From Pseudomonas putida (GTDB lineage Bacteria > Pseudomonadota > Gammaproteobacteria > Pseudomonadales > Pseudomonadaceae): a stretch of DNA of 64,000 nucleotides. The notes beneath the pieces were generated by a model. The model saw nothing but the letters and a program-made list of their open reading frames with translations, made no database searches and was not told the origin of the DNA. Of the stretch, positions 1 through 9,546 are shown in pieces. The position numbers were made by a program, and so were the translations under genes. Location of the stretch: the NCBI RefSeq assembly GCF_002741075.1, contig NZ_CP016634.1:4454501-4518500 (forward strand), read 5' to 3'. Within the stretch, counting starts at the first letter, position 1; every line of letters begins with the position of its first letter.

Positions 1-1
1 G

Positions 2-1090
2 GAAGATTGGGCGCTCACCGCAAAAGCCCTGGATGATCTGGACCTGGACCAGGAGCTCGCCCGCCTCGAGCGTCGCGAGCCACCCCAGGAGCGCCAGGCC
101 CCGTCGCGTGAAGAGGCCTTGCAGGCCCGCCGCGATGACCATCGCCACGATGAGCACGCGGACGAACCCTTCGGCACCGCCGCCGATCATCGGCTGGACC
201 TGCCTGTCGAGGAGCCAACGCCCGTGCTGGTCGAGCAGGAGACCCTCGACCTGGACCTCGAACCGGCGCCCGGCGAACGTACCGAACCGACCCTGGGCGG
301 CCTGAACCTCGACGATGACGAACCTCGCCCGCTGCCCCAGAACGAGCCCCGCGACGCCTTGATCGACGAGGCGGTTGCACCGTTCTCGATCCACGACGAC
401 GCCCCCGAGAAAGGCCTCTCGGCCCGGGACGATGACGAGCCCGACGGCCTTCGTCTGTCTGCACGCGATGACGACGAGCCGGAAGACCTGCACGACGAGC
501 GACCCGAACCGATGCTGGCCGCCAAACCCGAGCGCCCTTCCCGCAAGGAACCGCTGGTGCATGTGGTGGACGACCCTTTGCAGCTCGACTGGCAAAAGGC
601 CAAGCCCAACTGGTTCAAGCGCTTGCTGTGGAGCCTGTTGACCTTGCTGGCCGCTGGCCTGCTTGCATTCCAATACATCGCCTACCACTTCGATGAAATG
701 GCCCGCCAGGACCAGTACCGGCCCTGGTTCCAGCAGCTGTGCCCGATGGTCGGTTGTACGGTGCCGACCCGCGTCGACATCTCCCGCATCAAAAGCAGCA
801 ACCTGGTGGTGCGCAGCCACCCGGACTTCAAGGGCGCCCTGATCGTCGACGCGATCATCTACAACCGCGCGCCGTTCGCCCAACCGTTCCCGCTGCTGGA
901 GCTGCGTTTTGCCGACCTCAACGGCCAATTGATCGCCAGCCGTCGCTTCAAGCCCAGCGAGTACCTGTCAGGGGAGCTGGCCGGACGTGGCGAGATGCCC
1001 AGCCAAACCCCTATCCACATCGCCCTGGACATCCTCGATCCAGGCCCGAAGGCTGTGAACTACAGCCTGAGCTTCCGCTCGCCGGAATGA
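2..1090 (+). CDS. DUF3426 (zinc-ribbon/membrane) protein, 5'-truncated by window edge
   Basis: The frame is open from position 2, so the gene starts before the window; about 362 residues are visible. The first ~220 are acidic, proline-rich and low in complexity, with repeated DDDEP runs. They are followed by one membrane span (about 618-690, WSLLTLLAAGLLAFQYIAY) and a C-terminal DUF3426-type domain containing two cysteines (QLCPMVGC). Family members usually carry an N-terminal zinc ribbon, which would be upstream here. The gene precedes dusB-fis, as in other pseudomonads, where it lies between prmA and dusB. Its function is unknown; the layout suggests an inner-membrane protein with a large cytoplasmic acidic region. 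Confidence 0.8.
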   Translation, partial: EDWALTAKALDDLDLDQELARLERREPPQERQAPSREEALQARRDDHRHDEHADEPFGTAADHRLDLPVEEPTPVLVEQETLDLDLEPAPGERTEPTLGGLNLDDDEPRPLPQNEPRDALIDEAVAPFSIHDDAPEKGLSARDDDEPDGLRLSARDDDEPEDLHDERPEPMLAAKPERPSRKEPLVHVVDDPLQLDWQKAKPNWFKRLLWSLLTLLAAGLLAFQYIAYHFDEMARQDQYRPWFQQLCPMVGCTVPTRVDISRIKSSNLVVRSHPDFKGALIVDAIIYNRAPFAQPFPLLELRFADLNGQLIASRRFKPSEYLSGELAGRGEMPSQTPIHIALDILDPGPKAVNYSLSFRSPE

Positions 1091-1164
1091 AAACAAGCGC
1101 TCAGCAGCACGCTTCAAGCCACAAGAACGAGCAGGCCGAGCACCGGCTGGCTTGAAGCTTGCGG

Positions 1165-1191
1165 CGGGAAGCTGCCGCTTGGAGCTTCCCG
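1165..1191. terminator. Hairpin between the DUF3426 gene and dusB
   Basis: CGGGAAGCT (1165-1173) pairs perfectly with AGCTTCCCG (1183-1191) across a 9-nt loop and is followed by TTATAA. It lies 75 nt past the stop of the upstream gene. The T run is weak, so it may be a terminator or simply an intergenic repeat. Confidence 0.4.
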
Positions 1192-1311
1192 TTATAAGCC
1201 CGCAGTTGTTCAGATTTTATCCAGATTCATCTTTATCCAGTCATCGAGAGCGGGTATCATGCCAACCCTTTTTCGGACTCCCATGATTCGGCCCCACAAC
1301 AGGGAACACCT

Positions 1312-2325
1312 ATGTCGGCGGTACGCATCGGCCCTTACACACTGCGAAACAACCTGATCCTCGCCCCCATGGCCGGGGTGACGGACCAGCCTTTCCGTAC
1401 ACTTTGCCAGCGCCTGGGCGCCGGCATGGTGGTGTCGGAGATGGTGACCAGTGACATGAGCCTGTGGAACAGCCGCAAGTCGCGCCTGCGCCGCATCCAT
1501 GAAGGCGATCCCGAGCCTCGCTCGGTGCAGATCGCCGGTGGCGATGCGCAGATGCTGGCGGCGGCAGCCCAGGCCAATGTCGAGGCCGGTGCCCAGATCA
1601 TCGATATCAACATGGGCTGTCCGGCAAAAAAAGTCTGCAACAAAGCAGCGGGCTCTGCTTTATTGAGAGATGAAGCCTTGGTCAGCGAAATCCTTCACGC
1701 CGTGGTCGGCGCGGTGGACGTACCGGTGACCCTGAAGATCCGCACCGGCTGGGACCGGGCGAACAAGAACGGCCTGGCCGTGGCGAAGATCGCCGAACAG
1801 GCTGGCATCCAGGCGCTTGCGGTGCATGGCCGCACACGCGCCGACCTGTATACCGGCGAAGCCGAGTACGACACCATCGCGGCGATCAAGCAGGCGGTGT
1901 CGATCCCGGTTTTTGCCAACGGCGATATCACCTCGCCAGAAAAGGCCCGGGCGGTGCTGGACGCCACCGGTGTCGACGGCCTGCTGATCGGCCGTGCCGC
2001 CCAGGGGCGGCCGTGGATTTTCCGCGAGATCGAGCATTACCTGCGCACGGGCGAGCACTTGCCTGCCCCGGCGCTGGATGAAGTGGAACACATTCTGCTG
2101 GAGCACCTGGCTGCACTGCATGCCTTCTATGGCGATGTGATGGGCGTGCGTATCGCCCGCAAGCATGTGGGCTGGTACCTGGCAACACGACCTGGCGCCA
2201 AGGAGTTTCGCGCCCGGTTCAACGCGCTGGAAGACACAAAAGCGCAGTGCGCCAACGTTCGCGCGTTCTTTTGCGAACGTCGAGAGAGCCTTGAGACAGA
2301 GGACGGACAAGGGGTGGCCGCATGA
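1312..2325 (+). CDS. dusB: tRNA-dihydrouridine synthase B
   Basis: This 337-residue, FMN-dependent enzyme reduces specific uridines in the tRNA D-loop with NADPH. The N-terminal TIM barrel begins [12 protein letters not shown]. The Dus active-site motif MGCPAKKV has its catalytic Cys at about residue 103, and phosphate/FMN-binding segments NGDI and [13 protein letters not shown] follow (about 203-240). An AGGGAA ribosome site sits just before the ATG. The stop overlaps the fis start by 4 nt, so the two are probably translationally coupled, as in the dusB-fis operon of enterobacteria and pseudomonads. Confidence 0.95.
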   Translation: MSAVRIGPYTLRNNLILAPMAGVTDQPFRTLCQRLGAGMVVSEMVTSDMSLWNSRKSRLRRIHEGDPEPRSVQIAGGDAQMLAAAAQANVEAGAQIIDINMGCPAKKVCNKAAGSALLRDEALVSEILHAVVGAVDVPVTLKIRTGWDRANKNGLAVAKIAEQAGIQALAVHGRTRADLYTGEAEYDTIAAIKQAVSIPVFANGDITSPEKARAVLDATGVDGLLIGRAAQGRPWIFREIEHYLRTGEHLPAPALDEVEHILLEHLAALHAFYGDVMGVRIARKHVGWYLATRPGAKEFRARFNALEDTKAQCANVRAFFCERRESLETEDGQGVAA

Positions 2326-2642
2326 CGATGATGACCGAGACATTAGTGAGTGGAACAACGCCCGTGAGCGACAACGCCAATTTGAAACAGCACCTCAATA
2401 CGCCGAGCGAAGAGGGCCAGACCCTTCGCGACAGCGTGGAGAAGGCGCTGCACAACTACTTCGCCCACCTGGAAGGCGCGACCGTCACGGACGTCTACAA
2501 CCTGGTGCTGTCGGAAGTCGAGGCACCGCTGCTCGAAAGCGTGATGAACTACGTCAAGGGCAACCAGACCAAGGCCAGTGAGATGCTCGGGCTCAACCGC
2601 GGCACCTTGCGCAAGAAACTCAAGCAGTACGATCTGTTGTAA
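2322..2642 (+). CDS. fis: Nucleoid protein and global regulator Fis
   Basis: This 106-residue protein is the usual Fis length. It is a homodimeric DNA-bending protein that affects rRNA promoters, supercoiling and recombination. The C-terminal helix-turn-helix (about 80-106, [20 protein letters not shown]) is the diagnostic bacterial-enhancer-type motif. The N-terminal third (to about residue 30) is low in complexity, as in other pseudomonad Fis proteins. The ATG overlaps the dusB stop (ATGA) and a good intrinsic terminator follows, so dusB-fis is a self-contained unit ahead of purH. Confidence 0.95.
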   Translation: MTMMTETLVSGTTPVSDNANLKQHLNTPSEEGQTLRDSVEKALHNYFAHLEGATVTDVYNLVLSEVEAPLLESVMNYVKGNQTKASEMLGLNRGTLRKKLKQYDLL

Positions 2643-2658
2643 TCCGAATCCCAATCAG

Positions 2659-2690
2659 AAAAGGCGGCTCTCCCAAGAGGCGCCTTTTTT
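2659..2690 (+). terminator. Intrinsic terminator after fis
   Basis: AAAAGGCG and CGCCTTTT form a stem extended by CTCT/AGAG, and it ends in TTTTTT. It lies 17 nt past the fis stop and 30 nt before purH. Confidence 0.8.
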
Positions 2691-2719
2691 GCTGAAACCA
2701 CCGCGTTATGGAATCCGAA

Positions 2720-4327
2720 ATGACCGACCAGACTACCCGCCTGCCGATCCGCCGCGCCCTGATCAGCGTCTCCGACAAGACCGGGATTCTCGAATTCGCC
2801 CGTGAGCTGCAACAGCTGGGCGTCGAGATCCTGTCCACCGGCGGCACCTACAAGCTGCTCAAGGACAATGGCGTGAACGCGGTGGAAGTGGCCGACTACA
2901 CCGGCTTCGCTGAAATGATGGATGGCCGGGTCAAGACCCTGCATCCGAAGATCCACGGCGGCATCCTGGGCCGCCGCGGCATCGACGACGCCATCATGAA
3001 CGAGCACGGCATCAAGCCGATCGATCTGGTCGCCGTCAACCTGTACCCGTTCGAGGCGACCATCGCCAAGCCTGGTTGCGACCTGCCGACCGCCATCGAG
3101 AACATCGATATCGGCGGCCCGACCATGGTCCGTTCCGCGGCGAAGAACCACAAGGACGTCGCCATCGTGGTCAACGCCAGCGACTACGCCAGCGTCCTGG
3201 AGAACCTCAAGGCCGGCGGCCTGACCTACGCCCAGCGTTTCGACCTGATGCTCAAGGCCTTCGAGCACACCGCCGCCTATGACGGCATGATCGCCAACTA
3301 CATGGGTACCATCGACCAGGCCAAGGACACCTTGTCCACCGAAGGCCGCAGCGAGTTCCCGCGCACCTTCAACAGCCAGTTCGTCAAAGCCCAGGAAATG
3401 CGCTACGGCGAGAACCCGCACCAGAGCGCGGCGTTCTACGTCGAGGCCAAGAAAGGCGAAGCCAGCGTCTCCACCGCCATCCAGCTGCAAGGCAAGGAGC
3501 TGTCGTTCAACAACGTGGCCGACACCGATGCAGCGCTCGAGTGCGTCAAGAGCTTCGTCAAGCCAGCCTGCGTCATCGTCAAGCATGCCAACCCATGCGG
3601 CGTAGCCGTGGTGCCGGAAAACGAAGGCGGCATCCGCAAGGCCTATGACCTGGCCTACGCCACCGACACCGAGTCGGCCTTCGGCGGCATCATCGCCTTC
3701 AACCGCGAGCTGGATGGCGAAACCGCCAAGGCCATCGTCGATCGCCAGTTCGTCGAAGTGATCATCGCGCCGAAAATCTCCCAGGCCGCCCGTGAAGTCG
3801 TGGCCGCCAAGCAGAACGTGCGCCTGCTCGAGTGCGGCGAATGGCCAGCCGAGCGCGCTGCCGGTTGGGACTTCAAGCGCGTCAACGGTGGCCTGCTGGT
3901 GCAGAGCCGCGACATCGGCATGATCGGTGCCGACGACCTGAAGGTCGTGACCAAGCGCGCCCCGACCGAGCAGGAAATCCATGACCTGGTCTTCGCCTGG
4001 AAAGTGGCCAAGTTCGTCAAGTCCAACGCCATCGTCTACGCCAAGCAGCGCCAGACCATCGGTGTGGGCGCCGGCCAGATGAGCCGCGTCAACTCCGCCC
4101 GGATCGCCGCCATCAAGGCCGAGCATGCCGGCCTGCAGGTCCAGGGCGCGGTCATGGCCTCGGACGCCTTCTTCCCGTTCCGTGACGGCATCGACAATGC
4201 GGCTAAAGTGGGTATCACCGCCGTGATCCAGCCGGGTGGTTCGATGCGTGATGCCGAGGTTATCGCTGCCGCCGATGAAGCTGGCATTGCGATGGTATTC
4301 ACCGGCATGCGCCACTTCCGCCACTGA
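2720..4327 (+). CDS. purH: Bifunctional AICAR transformylase / IMP cyclohydrolase
   Basis: This 535-residue enzyme catalyses the last two steps of purine biosynthesis: formylation of AICAR with 10-formyl-THF, then cyclisation of FAICAR to IMP. The N-terminal MGS-like cyclohydrolase domain (about 1-150) contains SVSDKTG, STGGT and [15 protein letters not shown]. The C-terminal transformylase domain carries the catalytic Lys-His pair in KHANPCG (about residues 288-289). The start at MTDQTTRLP was chosen because the ATG 12 nt upstream (MESE) adds residues not typical of the family. purD follows after a gap containing a long palindrome. Confidence 0.95.
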   Translation: MTDQTTRLPIRRALISVSDKTGILEFARELQQLGVEILSTGGTYKLLKDNGVNAVEVADYTGFAEMMDGRVKTLHPKIHGGILGRRGIDDAIMNEHGIKPIDLVAVNLYPFEATIAKPGCDLPTAIENIDIGGPTMVRSAAKNHKDVAIVVNASDYASVLENLKAGGLTYAQRFDLMLKAFEHTAAYDGMIANYMGTIDQAKDTLSTEGRSEFPRTFNSQFVKAQEMRYGENPHQSAAFYVEAKKGEASVSTAIQLQGKELSFNNVADTDAALECVKSFVKPACVIVKHANPCGVAVVPENEGGIRKAYDLAYATDTESAFGGIIAFNRELDGETAKAIVDRQFVEVIIAPKISQAAREVVAAKQNVRLLECGEWPAERAAGWDFKRVNGGLLVQSRDIGMIGADDLKVVTKRAPTEQEIHDLVFAWKVAKFVKSNAIVYAKQRQTIGVGAGQMSRVNSARIAAIKAEHAGLQVQGAVMASDAFFPFRDGIDNAAKVGITAVIQPGGSMRDAEVIAAADEAGIAMVFTGMRHFRH

Positions 4328-4342
4328 TTTACGGCAATCGGC

Positions 4343-4455
4343 CGCACTGAAGCAGGCATCTGCTGCGTTGGGGCCGGTTCCGCTGATGCTCATTGCCAGA
4401 AGGCAACTCCGCTCATCGGAACCGGCCCCGCCTTGCATCTACCTGCTTCATTGCG
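4343..4455. repeat. Long imperfect palindrome between purH and purD
   Basis: The left arm (4343-4395) and the reverse complement of the right arm (4401-4455) match along nearly their whole length. Shared blocks include TGAAGCAGG, GGGGCCGGTTCC and TTGCC. The centre is CAGAA near 4398. As RNA this would be one hairpin of roughly 45 paired positions. No T run follows, so it is not a standard terminator. It could be a cis-acting leader of purD, an RNA-processing site, or a relic of an inverted mobile repeat. Confidence 0.75.
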
Positions 4456-4509
4456 ACCTCGTACAGCGTGAGGCTTTGCCTCCCGTCCGAAAGAATTCGA
4501 GGTTTTGAC

Positions 4510-5802
4510 ATGAAAGTTTTGATCATCGGCAGCGGCGGCCGTGAGCACGCCCTGGCCTGGAAAGTCGCCCAGGACCCACGCGTCGAGAAGGTCTACGTTG
4601 CACCGGGCAACGCCGGCACCGCCACCGAAGCCAAGTGCGAGAACGTCGCCATCGACGTCACCGCCCTGGAGCAACTGGCCGACTTCGCCGAGCAGAACGT
4701 GCAAATGACCATCGTCGGCCCTGAGGCCCCGCTGGTCGCTGGCGTGGTCGATCTGTTCCGCAGCCGTGGCCTGGACTGCTTCGGCCCGACCAAGGGCGCA
4801 GCCCAGCTGGAAGGCTCCAAGGCCTTCACCAAGGACTTCCTGGCACGCCACAAGATCCCGACCGCCGACTACCAGAATTTCACCGAGATCGAGCCGGCAC
4901 TGGCCTACCTGCGTGAAAAAGGCGCGCCGATCGTCATCAAGGCCGACGGCCTGGCCGCTGGCAAGGGCGTGATCGTAGCCATGACCCTTGAGGAAGCCGA
5001 AGCCGCCGTGCGTGACATGCTCGCCGGCAATGCCTTTGGCGACGCAGGCTCGCGTGTGGTCATCGAGGAATTCCTCGACGGCGAGGAAGCCAGCTTCATC
5101 GTCATGGTCGACGGCCACAACGTGCTGCCGATGGCCACCAGCCAGGACCACAAGCGCGTCGGCGACAAGGACACCGGCCCGAACACCGGCGGCATGGGCG
5201 CTTACTCCCCGGCTCCGGTCGTCACTGCCGAAGTCCACCAGCGCGTGATGGACCAGGTGATCTGGCCGACCGTGCGCGGCATGGCCGAGGAAGGCAACGT
5301 CTACACCGGTTTCCTCTACGCAGGCCTGATGATCGACAAGGCTGGCAACCCCAAGGTCATCGAGTTCAACTGCCGCTTCGGCGACCCGGAAACTCAACCG
5401 GTCATGCTGCGCCTTGAATCGAGCCTGGTGCTGCTGGTCGAGGCGGCCTTCGCCAAGGCCCTGGACAAGGTCGAGGCCCAGTGGAATCCGCAGCCGAGCC
5501 TGGGTGTGGTCATGGCCGCAGGCGGTTACCCCGGCGACTACGCCAAGGGCGCCTTGATCAACGGCCTGGACGCTGCCGCCAAGCTCGAGGGCAAGGTCTT
5601 CCATGCAGGTACCGCACTCAAGGATGGCCAGGTCGTCACCGCCGGTGGCCGTGTGCTCTGCGCCACTGCCATGGGTGCCACCGTCGAGGCCGCCCAGCAA
5701 CAGGCCTACCGCCTGGCCGAGCAAGTCAACTGGGACGGTAGCTTCTACCGCACCGACATCGGCTACCGTGCGATCGCCCGCGAGCGTGGCGAGCACCAGT
5801 AA
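4510..5802 (+). CDS. purD: Phosphoribosylamine-glycine ligase (GAR synthetase)
   Basis: This 430-residue ATP-grasp enzyme joins glycine to 5-phosphoribosylamine in the second step of purine synthesis. Visible features are the N-terminal GSGGREHALAWK signature, the PEAPLVAGVVD segment, the ATP-grasp core (IKADGLAAGKGV about 142-153; EEFLDGEEAS about 193-202) and the family signature FNCRFGDPETQ (about 290-300). The start is the ATG after GAGGTTTTGAC. It lies downstream of purH as in other pseudomonads. The ~180-nt gap with a large palindrome suggests the two may not always be transcribed together. Confidence 0.95.
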   Translation: MKVLIIGSGGREHALAWKVAQDPRVEKVYVAPGNAGTATEAKCENVAIDVTALEQLADFAEQNVQMTIVGPEAPLVAGVVDLFRSRGLDCFGPTKGAAQLEGSKAFTKDFLARHKIPTADYQNFTEIEPALAYLREKGAPIVIKADGLAAGKGVIVAMTLEEAEAAVRDMLAGNAFGDAGSRVVIEEFLDGEEASFIVMVDGHNVLPMATSQDHKRVGDKDTGPNTGGMGAYSPAPVVTAEVHQRVMDQVIWPTVRGMAEEGNVYTGFLYAGLMIDKAGNPKVIEFNCRFGDPETQPVMLRLESSLVLLVEAAFAKALDKVEAQWNPQPSLGVVMAAGGYPGDYAKGALINGLDAAAKLEGKVFHAGTALKDGQVVTAGGRVLCATAMGATVEAAQQQAYRLAEQVNWDGSFYRTDIGYRAIARERGEHQ

Positions 5803-5854
5803 GCTGCAACGGATCGCCGTGACGCCCCTGGCGCACGGCCTCCGGCTCGTCGAC

Positions 5855-5873
5855 AGGGCCCCGTCGGGGCCTT
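5855..5873 (+). terminator. Possible terminator after purD
   Basis: AGGGCCCC and GGGGCCTT form an 8-bp stem around GTC, about 50 nt past the purD stop. Only a short T-rich tail follows, so termination would be weak. Confidence 0.4.
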
Positions 5874-5937
5874 GCCTTCGTCTCGGCGCCCCGCGCATAG
5901 TTGTTATCCTGCACATCGGCTAGGAAGGGATCTCGTC

Positions 5938-8709
5938 TTGCGTCGGCTTCGGATTGCCATTGCCCTGATCGTCAGCCTGCTGACGCTGCTCTGCCTTCCC
6001 CCGGCCTCGGCCGAGCAAGGTGGAGGCTGGGCCGTTCTGCTCGATGAACAGGCCAACCTGCAACTGAGCGACATCCGCTCGGACCGCTACCGCAATCAGT
6101 TCAGCCCCCTGCAACTGTTCGAACTCGATGCCGCCCCCGCCGGCCAGGCGCTGTGGCTGCACTATCGGCTTGAGCCAGGTGAGCAGGAACAACTGCTGCG
6201 CGTCTTCGCGCCCGACCTGTCACGGCTGGACCTCTACGCGCTGGACGGCGACAAACTCGTTCGCCAGTTGCACCACGGTCGCCAGGGCGGGAACATCAGC
6301 CCGACCCTGCGCAGCAGCGACCACCTGCTGGCGCTGCCCAACAGCCCGCGCACCCTGGACATTTACCTGCGCCTGGTCTCCGAGCACCAACTGCGTCCGG
6401 CCATCAGCCTGGAGCCTGCCGCCTGGGCCGCCGCCGACCAGACCCGCCCGCTGCTGTTCGGCCTGCTGTTCGGCGGCTTGGTGATGCTGATCCTGCACAA
6501 CCTGATCCGCTTCCTCTACACCCGCTCCAGCACCACGCTGATCCTGGCCCTCTATCACGGCCTGATGTTGCTCAGCGCCTTGATCCTGCTCAACCTCAGC
6601 GGCCCCTGGTGGCAGCTGTGGCACAGTGCCCAAACCCCCGCCGCCTACCTGACACTGGTCCTGGCAGGGCTGGCCGGGCTGTATTTCACCCAGCATTTCT
6701 TCAGCCCCTGCAGCTCGCTGCGTTGCAACCGGCTGCTGCATGCAGAGATGCTGATCGTCGCGGTCAGCGGCTTGGTGCTGCTGTTCGTCGATACCCTGCC
6801 GCTCAACCTGATGACCTATGCCCTGCTCGCGCTCGGCAGCGTGACCATGCTGCTGGTCAGTGCCTATCACTGGTACAAGGGCTATGGCCCGGCACGGCTG
6901 TTCGCCGTGGCCATGCTGGTGTTCAACCTGGGCGGCCTGGTGCTGCTGCCGGCCTTGCTGGGCCTGACGCGCACCTCGACCCCCTGGCTGCTGTGCATCC
7001 TCATGGCGCTGACCGTGGTCAGTGGCTTGCTGCTGAACCTGGCCGTCAGCGAGCGGCTGCGGCGCATCAGCGAAGAACGCTTCCGCGCCAGCCGCGCCCT
7101 GGCCGCCAGCGATGCCGAGATCAACGCCAAGGCCGAGTTCCTGGCCAAGATCAGCCACGAGATCCGCACCCCCATGAACGGCGTGCTGGGCATGACCGAA
7201 CTGCTGCTGGGCACGCCACTGTCGGTCAAGCAGCGCGACTACGTGCAGACTATCCACAGCGCCGGCAACGAACTGCTCACGCTGATCAACGAAATCCTCG
7301 ACATCTCCAAGCTCGAATCCAGGCAGATCGAGCTCGATGACGTGCAGTTCGACCTCAACGCACTGATCGAGGACTGCCTGAATATCTTCCGCGCCAAGGC
7401 CGAGCAGCAGAACATCGAGCTGATCAGCTTCACCCAGCCACAGGTGCCACGGGTCATCAGCGGCGACCCGACGCGCCTGCGCCAGGCGCTGTCGAGCCTG
7501 CTGGACAATGCCCTGAAGAACACCGAGCAAGGCGAGATCCTGCTGGTGGTGGCCCTGGACCAGCGCGGTGACGTGCCACGCCTGCGCATCGCCGTGCAGG
7601 ACAGCGGCGAATCGATGCCCGCCGCCGAGCGTGAAGCCTTGCTGCAAGCCCAGCTGCACAGTCATCAGTTCCTTTCCAGCAACAAGCTAGGCGGCCACCT
7701 GGGGCTGGTCATCGCCAAGCAGTTGATTGGCCTGATGCAGGGCGAGTTCGGCATCAAGTGCAGCACCAGTATGGGCAACACCCTCTGGCTTACCTTGCCG
7801 CTCGACCCCTCGCGCCTGGAACAACCTCCGGCCGACCTCGACGGCCCGCTGCGCGATGCCCGCGTGCTCGTGGTGGACGACAACGACACCTGCCGCAAGG
7901 TCCTGGTGCAGCAGTGCAGCGCCTGGGGCATGAACGTCAGCGCGGTACCTTCGGGCAAGGAAGCCCTGGCCCTGCTGCGCACCAAAGCCCACCTGCGCGA
8001 TTACTTCGATGCCGTGCTGCTGGACCAGAACATGCCCGGCATGACCGGCATGCAACTGGCGGCCAAGATCAAGGAAGACCCCAGCCTGAACCACGATATC
8101 CTGGTGGTGATGCTCACCGGCATCAGCAACGCGCCGAGCAAGATCATCGCCCGTAATGCCGGGGTCAAGCGCATCCTGGCCAAGCCGGTGGCCGGCTATA
8201 CCCTCAAGACCACGCTGGCCGAAGAGCTCGCCCTGCGCGGTCGCGACCAGGCGCCCGCCCCCACCCTGCCCGGCCCGCCACCGCCGCTGGACCTGCCCAG
8301 CGACTTCCGCGTGCTGGTCGCCGAGGACAACAGCATTTCCACCAAGGTCATCCGCGGCATGCTCGGCAAGCTCAACCTCGAGCCGGACACCGCCAGCAAC
8401 GGCGAGGAAGCTCTGCGGGCGATGAAAGCACAGCGCTATGACCTGGTGCTGATGGACTGCGAGATGCCGGTACTCGATGGTTTCTCCGCCACCGAGCAGC
8501 TTCGTGCCTGGGAAACCGCCAACCAACGCGAACGCACGCCCGTGGTGGCATTGACCGCGCACATCCTCAGCGAACACAAGGACCGCGCACGCCAGGCCGG
8601 CATGGACGGGCACATGGCCAAGCCCGTGGAGCTGTCGCAGTTGCGCGAACTGATCCAGTTCTGGGCCAGCAAGCGGGCTGCGGCGTCTGACCGTTTGCAT
8701 ACCCCCTAA
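5938..8709 (+). CDS. retS: RetS-type hybrid sensor histidine kinase
   Basis: Start TTG at 5938 was chosen because GGAAGGGA precedes it and a signal peptide follows directly; the protein is about 923 residues. Domain order: signal peptide, periplasmic 7TMR-DISMED2 sensor (about 25-165), seven-helix 7TMR-DISM block (about 170-365), HisKA with H-box AKISHEIRTPMNG (about 400-415), HATPase, then two receiver domains with phospho-Asp in LLDQNMPG and LMDCEMP. RetS in P. aeruginosa antagonises GacS and controls the switch between acute virulence and biofilm; purD-retS adjacency is also found there. The ATPase G-boxes are degenerate (DSGESM, GGHLGLVIA). Confidence 0.9.
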   Translation: MRRLRIAIALIVSLLTLLCLPPASAEQGGGWAVLLDEQANLQLSDIRSDRYRNQFSPLQLFELDAAPAGQALWLHYRLEPGEQEQLLRVFAPDLSRLDLYALDGDKLVRQLHHGRQGGNISPTLRSSDHLLALPNSPRTLDIYLRLVSEHQLRPAISLEPAAWAAADQTRPLLFGLLFGGLVMLILHNLIRFLYTRSSTTLILALYHGLMLLSALILLNLSGPWWQLWHSAQTPAAYLTLVLAGLAGLYFTQHFFSPCSSLRCNRLLHAEMLIVAVSGLVLLFVDTLPLNLMTYALLALGSVTMLLVSAYHWYKGYGPARLFAVAMLVFNLGGLVLLPALLGLTRTSTPWLLCILMALTVVSGLLLNLAVSERLRRISEERFRASRALAASDAEINAKAEFLAKISHEIRTPMNGVLGMTELLLGTPLSVKQRDYVQTIHSAGNELLTLINEILDISKLESRQIELDDVQFDLNALIEDCLNIFRAKAEQQNIELISFTQPQVPRVISGDPTRLRQALSSLLDNALKNTEQGEILLVVALDQRGDVPRLRIAVQDSGESMPAAEREALLQAQLHSHQFLSSNKLGGHLGLVIAKQLIGLMQGEFGIKCSTSMGNTLWLTLPLDPSRLEQPPADLDGPLRDARVLVVDDNDTCRKVLVQQCSAWGMNVSAVPSGKEALALLRTKAHLRDYFDAVLLDQNMPGMTGMQLAAKIKEDPSLNHDILVVMLTGISNAPSKIIARNAGVKRILAKPVAGYTLKTTLAEELALRGRDQAPAPTLPGPPPPLDLPSDFRVLVAEDNSISTKVIRGMLGKLNLEPDTASNGEEALRAMKAQRYDLVLMDCEMPVLDGFSATEQLRAWETANQRERTPVVALTAHILSEHKDRARQAGMDGHMAKPVELSQLRELIQFWASKRAAASDRLHTP

Positions 8710-8751
8710 GGCCTCTGTATGACCAACTGCACTGTGTCGTTGGCATTGGCC

Positions 8752-8785
8752 TTTTCGCGGGTAAACCCGATCCCACAGGTGCTGT
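8752..8785. repeat. REP-type palindromic repeat (single copy)
   Basis: It contains TTCGCGGGTAAACCCGATCCCACAGG, one of at least eight similar units in this window. It sits between retS and marC. Such REP units in the P. putida group are short palindromes mobilised by a RAYT transposase. Confidence 0.75.
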
Positions 8786-8937
8786 GTTGCTCTCAAAATA
8801 GCGCTCGCCTGCATGCCCATGAGCGGATGTAGGGTCTGCGCTGTTCGACGCCAACGTCGCACGCAGGGACCTCACCAGCCGTACCGCGATTGCGCCTGAT
8901 ACACTTGCCCACACCCTCCCCGCCGTGGATTCGCGCC

Positions 8938-9534
8938 ATGCTCCATGAGTTGTTCAGCGTCTACCTGAAAATGCTCGTGCTCTACAGCCCCTTCTTCGTG
9001 CTGTCCTGTTTCATCAGCCTGACCCGCGGCTACTCCAGCAAGGAGCGCAAGCAGCTTGCCTGGCGCGTGGCCATCGCGGCGCTGGTGGCCAGCGTGGTGC
9101 TCTACCTGTTCGGACGCGCGATCTTCGGGGTGTTCGGCATCACCCCCGACGCCTTCCGCATCGGTGCCGGCAGCGTGCTGTTCATCTCGGCGTTGGGCAT
9201 GGCCCAGGGCAAGGCGGCGGTCCAGGCCGACAACGTGCAGCAGGACGTGACCATCGTCCCGCTGACCATCCCGCTCACGGTCGGCCCCGGCACCATCGGT
9301 GCATTGCTGGTGATGGGTGTGGGCCAACCGCACTGGGACGACAAGCTGCTGGCCATCGTCAGTATCGCGCTGGCGAGCTTCACCGTCGGCCTAGTGCTGT
9401 ACCTGTCGAACCGCATCGAGCGGATCCTGGGCGACCAGGGCCTGCAGATCGTCAGCCGTCTGATGGGGCTGTTCGTCTGTGCCCTGGCGGCGCAGATCAT
9501 CTTCACCGGGATCAAGGGCTACCTGGTGCCCTGA
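8938..9534 (+). CDS. MarC-family integral membrane protein
   Basis: This 198-residue protein has about six hydrophobic segments over its whole length, in the MarC/YhgN family pattern (LYSPFFVLSCFISLTRGYS at the N-terminus; TIPLTVGPGTIGALLVMG in the middle). Family members are inner-membrane proteins annotated as NAAT-type amino-acid or drug-related transporters, but the true role is uncertain. The start ATG (MLHELFSVY) was chosen over an in-frame start 48 nt upstream because the family begins with this membrane segment. It runs tail-to-tail with cobJ with a 12-nt gap. Confidence 0.85.
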   Translation: MLHELFSVYLKMLVLYSPFFVLSCFISLTRGYSSKERKQLAWRVAIAALVASVVLYLFGRAIFGVFGITPDAFRIGAGSVLFISALGMAQGKAAVQADNVQQDVTIVPLTIPLTVGPGTIGALLVMGVGQPHWDDKLLAIVSIALASFTVGLVLYLSNRIERILGDQGLQIVSRLMGLFVCALAAQIIFTGIKGYLVP

Positions 9535-9546
9535 CCCCGGCTTGGC

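Noticed and set aside
2643..2719. A ZTP (pfl) riboswitch before purH
   Set aside because: The gap is under 80 nt and is mostly filled by the fis terminator.
2549..4438. A 629-codon minus-strand frame opposite purH
   Set aside because: It has Gly/Asp/His-rich composition typical of the reverse of a GC-rich gene and no ribosome site; purH is certain.
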